A stretch of DNA of 64,000 nt from Blastocystis sp. Blastoise (taxonomy: Eukaryota > Sar > Bigyra > Opalinata > Blastocystidae): contig JBBPEB010000004.1 in NCBI GenBank assembly GCA_039096225.1, positions 592,001-656,000 on the forward strand. The letters are read 5' to 3'. Below, one piece after another: positions 58,233-64,000 of this stretch; position 1 is the first letter of the stretch; the number at the start of each line of letters is the position of its first letter. The notes below the pieces were generated by a model that searched no databases, was not told the DNA's origin, and saw only the letters and a list, made by a program, of their open reading frames with translations. Position numbers and translations under genes: made by a program.

Positions 58233-60126
58233 AAGTCCCTGTATAAATCCGGGACACTGCACAAAACCGGGACAAAATTTGTTTTTTTACAAAAACCATG
58301 AATATTGACTAAAGATGACTCAGAATTATGAGATAAACACGGGATTCTCAATTATTGTTTATAATTATCAAATTGAATGTGTGAACTAAAAGTTTTATAT
58401 TTTATTTTACTTTACTATTTTTATTTATTTAAAAATTAAGTATTAAAGATGAGTTTACCTAGTCTAGAGCCAGTTAATGTATCGAAAGAAGATGCTGAGA
58501 TCCTGAAACATCCTGAAATTATTAGTATTACTAGTCCTAGAAGAAAAGCACTGAAGATGACTGAAATATTTGATGGAAAAGATGGAAGAAGAAGATTATC
58601 ATTTAGAAAGGCTGCTTATTTATCCTGTACAACGAAGAGTACTCTTCATCGTGCTAAAGTGTCTGTTCAAGAAAGAGGTTCTGTTCTATCCTCAGGACGT
58701 CCATCAATTCTTACTGATGAAGATGAAAGAAAGATTATTGATTGGATTACACAGAAGGCTGTTGAAAAGAAATGTGTTACCAAAAAGGATATTATTAATT
58801 ATATTTATTCTATACTTCATGAAAGATGTACTAATACTAATAATATTAATGATGTATCTGATTCGTTTGTTAGAAAACTCCTTATGAAGAATAATATATC
58901 TTTGAAGAAACCTATAACTGTTTATTTATTTAATGCTATTCCTAGTAAAAGATGTGCTAGAACATTATTCAGAAATATTTCATTTCTTCGTAAGGAACGT
59001 AATTATCCTAATCATTTAATATTTAATATGGATGAAAGTTGGTCAACTCCTTCTGTTAAATCATTTCAAGTAGTAGCTGTTCCTGATGGTTTTATTCCAA
59101 TGACTGGTCAAGGAACTTCTCATGGTCATCTTACTCTTATTGGTTGTATTTCTGCTGATGGTTCTCATGTTGAGTCTTCCTATGTTTGTGAACAACAAAC
59201 TTATGATCCTAAAGAATTAGATAAACATAATATTCATGGTTTAAAGACTTTTTTTGCACCTTCAGGATGGATTAACTCTGAAATATTTATTGGATGGATA
59301 AATGATATCTTCCTTCCACATGTAAATAGAATGAGAGATAATAATATTGATCAATATGCTTTACTTATTCTTGATTCTCATCCAACAAGAAATGATTCTT
59401 CTGTCCTTTCTCTCTTAGAAGAAAATCATATAGATCTTCTAGTACTACCAAAAGGTACGACTAGTCAGTTTCAACCATTAGATCTTGTAGTTTATGGAGC
59501 TTATAAAAAAGCATTAAAGAAATTCTTTAAAACCAGTGGTAGATATGAATTATTAGAAGCATCTGAGGATGCTGTATCTGAATCTTTTACTAGAAGCAAT
59601 ATAAAACAGGCTTGGATAAGATCTCGATTATTAACTGAAGATGAAGATGAATTTGTTAATAGATTTGAAGAAAGACCTAATGAAAAAAGAACGTCTCAAT
59701 CATCAAAAGTATCAAATAGAATTCTTGTTGGTCCTTTAAGAGAGTATGGTGAAGATGAAGATGATACTACTCCATATAATAATGATAATGAAGAAGCTAT
59801 TCCTCTACCTCCCCTGTTTAGAAACATGTAATTATATTTATATTCTATAATGTTTGCTTTTATTTACATATAAACTCTATTATATATATATTTATATAAT
59901 TCTATTGTTCTTTATATATTTTTTAATAAATTTTATTAATTTCTATATAAAAAAAGAGTGTTTTATAATTTAAAAAAAATATATTATTTGTTTAGTTTTC
60001 TTACAAAAACTAGTTAATCATATATTCGGTATATTACATTTATAATTTTCAAAAAAAAAATTTAAAAAAAACAAAAAAAAATTTTGTCCCGGTTTTGTGC
60101 AGTGTCCCGGATTTATACAGGGACTT
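58233..60126 (+). mobile_element. Second intact pogo/Tigger-type DNA transposon, 1894 bp
   Basis: Perfect 48-bp terminal inverted repeats (58233-58280 and 60079-60126) start AAGTCCCTGTATAAATCC and are flanked by TA (58231-58232, 60127-60128). Each TIR holds two related motifs, AAATCCGGGACA and AAAACCGGGACA, likely transposase sites. The insertion is in a TTTA/TA simple repeat. The ends differ from those of the 7657-9701 element apart from AAGTNCCTGTA, so this is a separate family. Confidence 0.92.
58449..59831 (+). CDS. pogo/Tigger-like DDE transposase, second family
   Basis: 460 residues from ATG 58449, intronless. The N-terminal DNA-binding region includes GKDGRRRLSFRKAAYLS and SILTDEDERKIIDWI. 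The catalytic triad is D in FNMDESWSTPS, D in ALLILDSHPTRND and D in SQFQPLDLVVYGAY, with 35 residues between the last two, as in the other family. The region SPRRKA...FDGKDG is shared with SPRKKS...FNGKNG of the 475-residue protein. The acidic C-terminus ends PLPPLFRNM. The frame and TIRs are intact, so the element is probably able to move. Confidence 0.93.
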   Translation: MSLPSLEPVNVSKEDAEILKHPEIISITSPRRKALKMTEIFDGKDGRRRLSFRKAAYLSCTTKSTLHRAKVSVQERGSVLSSGRPSILTDEDERKIIDWITQKAVEKKCVTKKDIINYIYSILHERCTNTNNINDVSDSFVRKLLMKNNISLKKPITVYLFNAIPSKRCARTLFRNISFLRKERNYPNHLIFNMDESWSTPSVKSFQVVAVPDGFIPMTGQGTSHGHLTLIGCISADGSHVESSYVCEQQTYDPKELDKHNIHGLKTFFAPSGWINSEIFIGWINDIFLPHVNRMRDNNIDQYALLILDSHPTRNDSSVLSLLEENHIDLLVLPKGTTSQFQPLDLVVYGAYKKALKKFFKTSGRYELLEASEDAVSESFTRSNIKQAWIRSRLLTEDEDEFVNRFEERPNEKRTSQSSKVSNRILVGPLREYGEDEDDTTPYNNDNEEAIPLPPLFRNM

Positions 60127-60128
60127 TA

Positions 60129-60311
60129 TTTATTTATTATATTTATTTATTTATTTATTATATTTATTATATTTATATATATTTATTTATTATATTTATT
60201 TATTTATTTATTATATTTATTTATTTATTTATTTATTTATGTTTTTTATTTATTTATTATATTTATTATATTTATTATATTTATTATATTTATTATATTT
60301 ATTTATTTATT

Positions 60312-60342
<31 letters not shown>

Positions 60343-60360
60343 TTTTATGTTATCTTTTTA
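60129..60360. repeat. (TTTA)n / (TTATA)n simple repeat
   Basis: Runs of TTTATTTA and TATTATATT, continuing the repeat that precedes the pogo insertion at about 58190-58232. Frames across it (FIYLFIY) are not genes. Confidence 0.9.
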
Positions 60361-60380
60361 TATTTTTTCTATTGTATATA

Positions 60381-61050
60381 GGTTTAATAGTCTTCTTGTT
60401 CCTTTTTCTTCTTTCTTCCTTCTTTCTACTTCATTTTACTTCTTCCTTCTTCCTTATCCTTCCTACTACCTTCTTCCTCATTCTTCCTTCTTCCTTCCTA
60501 CTTCCTCATCCGTCATTCTTCCTTCTTCCTTCTTCTTCCTTCTTCCTACTTCCTCATCCGTCATTCTTCCTTCCTTATTCTTCCTTCTTCCTCATCCTAC
60601 TTACTTCTTCCTTCTTTCTCATCCTTCTTCCGTCTTCCTTATTCTTCCTACTTCCTTCTTCCTCATCTGGCATTCTTCCTACTTCTTCCTACTTCTTCCT
60701 GCTTCATCATTCATCATTTCCTTCTTCCTGCTTCCTTCTTTCTTCTTTCCCATCCTTGATTCTTCCTTCTTCCTCATCATTCTTCCTTCTTCCTCATCCG
60801 TCATTCTTCATACTTACTTCTTCCTCATCCTTCCTACTTCCTCATACTTCTTTCTTCCTTCTTCCTTCCTTCCTCATCATTCTTCCTTCTTCCTCATCAT
60901 TCCTACTTTTACATCCTTCCTCATTCTTCCTTCTTCCTCATCCTTCCTCATCCTTCCTACTTCATTCTTCCTCATTCTTCATTCTTTCTTCTTCCTCTTC
61001 CTTCTTCTTTCTTCCTACTTCCTACTTCTTTCTTCCTCATCATTCCTTCT
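60381..61050 (+). repeat. Homopyrimidine tract (TTCCTTCTTCCTCATC-like)
   Basis: About 670 bases almost free of G on the plus strand, built from variants of CTTCCTTCTTCCTCATCC and CTACTTCC. Several frames are open (SSFFLLPHPSF) only because the repeat lacks stops. The purine strand could form triplex or H-DNA. An AG (TATATAG) just before it resembles a splice acceptor. Confidence 0.88.

Positions 61051-61052
<2 letters not shown>

Positions 61053-61116
<64 letters not shown>
61053..61116. repeat. (TA)n microsatellite
   Basis: About 30 TA units directly after the pyrimidine tract. Confidence 0.9.
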
Positions 61117-61119
<3 letters not shown>

Positions 61120-61144
61120 ATTATTATTATTATTTATAAACTCC

Positions 61145-61212
61145 CTTTATGCTCTAGAAGGAGAGAAACAATCATTACAGATTGTTTTCAGGTTCAATTC
61201 CTGACATGAAGT
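61145..61212 (+). tRNA. tRNA-like sequence, degenerate or tRNA-derived
   Basis: 68 nt with a 7-bp acceptor CTTTATG/CATGAAG (one G-U), D-like stem CTCT/AGAG, a 7-bp anticodon-like stem AACAATC/GATTGTT and a perfect T arm TCAGG-TTCAATT-CCTGA (B box GGTTCAATTCC). A T-run follows at 61217. It lacks positions 8-9 and the anticodon loop (ATTACA) has six bases, so it is unlikely to be a normal tRNA. Possibly a tRNA pseudogene or SINE head. No anticodon is called. Confidence 0.3.
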
Positions 61213-64000
61213 GCTATTTTTCTCTTTATATTAATATTTTATTTACATATTATTATATATATATATATTCTCTTTTTTTAACCTTATTTTTATTTGCTTT
61301 AAATTATACTTTTCAATTTTGACCTTATATATATATATCTAACTTTTTATATTTTTTTTAGACTTCCTCTTCTCAATAACAGTCACAATGAAAACAAATC
61401 CATTTTAACTGAAACAACTAAGTCATCTCAAAACTGCTTGAATCAATCAATATAGACATGTATGACATAATTTATGTATTTAAACTGATTTTCAACTCTC
61501 AAAAGTAAGCAAACCAAACACACATGTTGACTTTAAAACGTTAAACTCAGTATTAAAAGATAGTTTTTATAGAGTGGACATAAAACATTGATTTAAACAA
61601 AAAGGAGTGGAAATAATTCACTCTTGATACAACTTTACCATTTGACAAAACACTCATCCACAATATTTTCCAAAGTTCTTTTAGTAAAGTGTTTATATAG
61701 ACATATTATGTATAAAATGAAAGTCAACTTCTTGAATCTCTTTGTTTAAGATAGTCTTTAAAACATTTTGACAAATTAACAACCTTTAACTTGCTATTTA
61801 AAGCTAATATTTAAAGAATAGACTTGATTTAAACATATGAACACAACTGTCATCATCATAACACTTTTAAAGACACTTTACCATTTGGTCATACACTTTG
61901 ATCAAAATATTTTTGTCCCTCCTTTTAACATAATATAGCTCATACACTCTAGTTTAATGAATAAACACTCAAATATTGAATCTCGTCCTCTAAGTCACTC
62001 ATTTTTACATTTTTCAAAATTTAAGACCCTTAGAGTTGTTTTTTTGACTCAATTTTTCTACAGTGCACGAAATTCACGATTTTGCTCAAACTGAAGTAAA
62101 AATAAATTTTAAATAATAGTCACAACACCTCACACATCCATTCTTTAAAAATTATTTTAACTGTACTTTTGATATGTTGTAGAGCTACTATAGCTGTACA
62201 CTAATTAATATCTCTAAATTTTTTATTCATAGTTTAAGACTATGTTTTACACATTCTTTTAAATTTGACAACCTTAAACTATTTATTTAAAGCTCTTATT
62301 CATAAAATAGACTTGATACATGATTCTAAACACATATATAAACCCTTTTACTTTTTAAGACACATTTTGTCATTTGGTCATACACTTTGACCTTCATAAT
62401 TTTGACTCTCCTTTTAATATAGAATAGAGTTATAAGTCTAGTTTACTAAATAAAAGTCATAATATTGAATCTCTCACTCTAAGACCACTTAATTCACATT
62501 TTTTCAAAATTGTGACACTCAAACTCGTTATTTTAAGACTTTGTTTTAGATATAGTAGTTTGAGGACCCATTGATTACAATACTACAATATTAGTTGATT
62601 ATAAGAAGATCGAAGAAAATATCGATCACTCAAAAATCGTCCTCAGGAGCTCAAAATCGCTACACCTAGGTTTTTGGACCTCCTGAATCAGAATATCATG
62701 TCAAATTGACAATCTAAATTTGACCGTTAAGGCCTCACGTGCTCAATATGAAAAAGTATTAAAAAATAGATAAATATAAAGAATAAACACGGATAACGTA
62801 TATTGTGGGATTGAGAAAAAATCAAGTTTACCCCATGTTTATTTTTCAATTGTCTGGTCAACAATTTTTATCGGGGTCATCCCAAAGAGCCAATCAAAAA
62901 CGACTCAAAAATCATGTTTTCTGTTCTTTTATTAATAACTTTTTAATTATAAACAATATCGCTTATCCAAATATACGGTGCAAAACTACAGGTTATATCG
63001 TATTGAACTGTGTTTCAACCAAAAGTTAACTCCCCGTAAGTTTAGAGGAGTTGCGGCGACAAACTATAGTATATAGTAGCCAATCAAATGGTTTTTCCAA
63101 AAACTGACCAATGGGAATTTTTTTGCCTATTTGCTTTATAATAGTAATGATGTTTTTTACTTTTATTTTAATAACTTCGTCAAAATTTATTATTTTTGCA
63201 AAAAAAAAATTATGAATCGAGTTTAACTAATATAGATGAGTAATAAATAAAATAAATATAAAAAAGACTCTTTTATCAATATAAATTATAAATCACAAAA
63301 GTAAGTATAATGAATAAAAAAGTAAGATAAATATAATTGGATGCACCAAAACACAATTTTTAATGGCTCCACAAAACTGTTTATGTCGAATATTCTTTTT
63401 TCTTAAAAGTCGTTTTTCTCCTTGGATTTTCAGAATTGACCAATCAAATTTTGAGTATCATTTTTTGTCATAAATATCTTGTAAATTACAAAAAATCTTG
63501 CCGTTACAATAAAATGCACCAAAGTTACAGCCATTTGAAATTTTTGAAACGGCTCAGTTAGGCTGCTAAATTAATATATATGATATTATGAATCATGTAT
63601 TTCATATAAACATGCTCTTCAAATACATAATTAAGCTGTACTATCATCGAATGTATTAATCAAGATACAAAATAAAAAGTATCTGAATCTTCTTCAAATT
63701 ATAACTTACGTATGATTCACTTTGTAGTTAAATTGATGTTTACAACTATTGAAACATTTCTGTTGCAAATATACAACTATTTTAAGTTCTTTTATGATCA
63801 GTCAAAAACTTATTTTGATGAATTCACATTAATCTTTTCAGTTTCAAATAATAACTTAATAGAAACTCTATCTATTGCTAATAAATAAGACTATTTATAT
63901 TCATTCATGTTGAAATAGGTACTTTTAATTTTTTTGTGTTTTCAGTAAAAGGTTTATAAACAAGTGGGCTATGATGAAAATTTTTAACAGAAGCACGGAT
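61213..64000. other. Non-coding, with diverged tandem-like repeats
   Basis: From about 61500 to 62560 blocks recur with heavy divergence. For example TTGACAA...ACCTTWAACT...ATTTAAAGCT...ATAGACTTGAT at 61767 and again at 62265, CATTTGGTCATACACTTTGA at 61880 and 62375, and TTGAATCTC at 61732, 61974 and 62470. The spacing of the two best blocks is about 495 bases. Beyond 62560 I see only a hairpin AACTCC...GGAGTT near 63027-63051 and a few repeats of CCAATCAAA and ATGCACCAAA. No gene recognised (the ORF at 62805-63029 has no domain). Confidence 0.5.

Noticed and set aside
60084-61139. 341-351 residue ORFs rich in Ser, Phe, Leu and Pro
   Set aside because: Translations of TTTA, pyrimidine and TA repeats. 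Several frames are open at once, so absence of stops is a compositional effect.
62805-63029. 74-residue ORF
   Set aside because: Isolated, no recognisable domain, no flanking exon signals.

Overview
The window is nuclear DNA of a very AT-rich microbial eukaryote, probably a protist. Host genes are cut by many short GT...AG introns, often nothing more than (TA)n or (TTA)n microsatellite. Intergenic DNA is AT-rich and Asn-rich low-complexity protein is common. A spliced mitochondrial-carrier gene and a canonical nuclear tRNA support this. I could not assign a species. The intron style rules out a prokaryote or an organelle.

Layout. Bases 1-2352: 3' part of a type I membrane protein gene (discoidin-like, He_PIG-like and cysteine modules, one TM). 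3194-4566 (-): a spliced SLC25 carrier closest to the S-adenosylmethionine carrier. 5465-7480 (-): a spliced GNAT acetyltransferase. 7657-9701: an intact pogo/Tigger-type DNA transposon. 10557-18375 (+): a BTB-LRR protein gene with dozens of exons, roughly one repeat per exon. 18960-22784 (-): a spliced DUF389 membrane protein. 23861-26790 (+): a spliced RWD-domain protein kinase. 26989-27060: tRNA-Lys(UUU).

From 27072 to 44218 lie two nearly identical full-length non-LTR retrotransposons in head-to-tail tandem. They encode a single 2568-residue protein with reverse transcriptase, CCHC knuckle and PD-(D/E)XK restriction-like endonuclease (R2/NeSL/CRE type). They sit in the 3' part of the tRNA-Lys gene. 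Each unit is bounded by the same 35-bp piece (T arm, acceptor 3' strand and T-run terminator), and a decayed relic of a third 5' end follows. Because the duplicated target restores the complete tRNA upstream, the site can be used repeatedly. This self-renewing tRNA landing site is the most interesting system in the window.

44254-48732 is non-coding DNA with a 180-bp hAT-type MITE. 48733 to at least 57461 (-) is an autonomous Helitron: RepHel protein, CTAG terminus and a GC-rich 3' hairpin. Its protein has an N-terminal extension built from serial phase-1 mini-exons. 58233-60126 is a second intact pogo-like transposon. 60127-64000 holds TTTA repeats, a ~670-bp pyrimidine tract, a tRNA-like sequence and diverged repeats without recognisable genes.

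Host genes occupy the first 27 kb and mobile DNA dominates the rest. Four autonomous-looking transposon classes or families with intact frames suggest recent activity. Exon boundaries were read by eye from GT/AG and frame, and the multi-exon models need transcript support.
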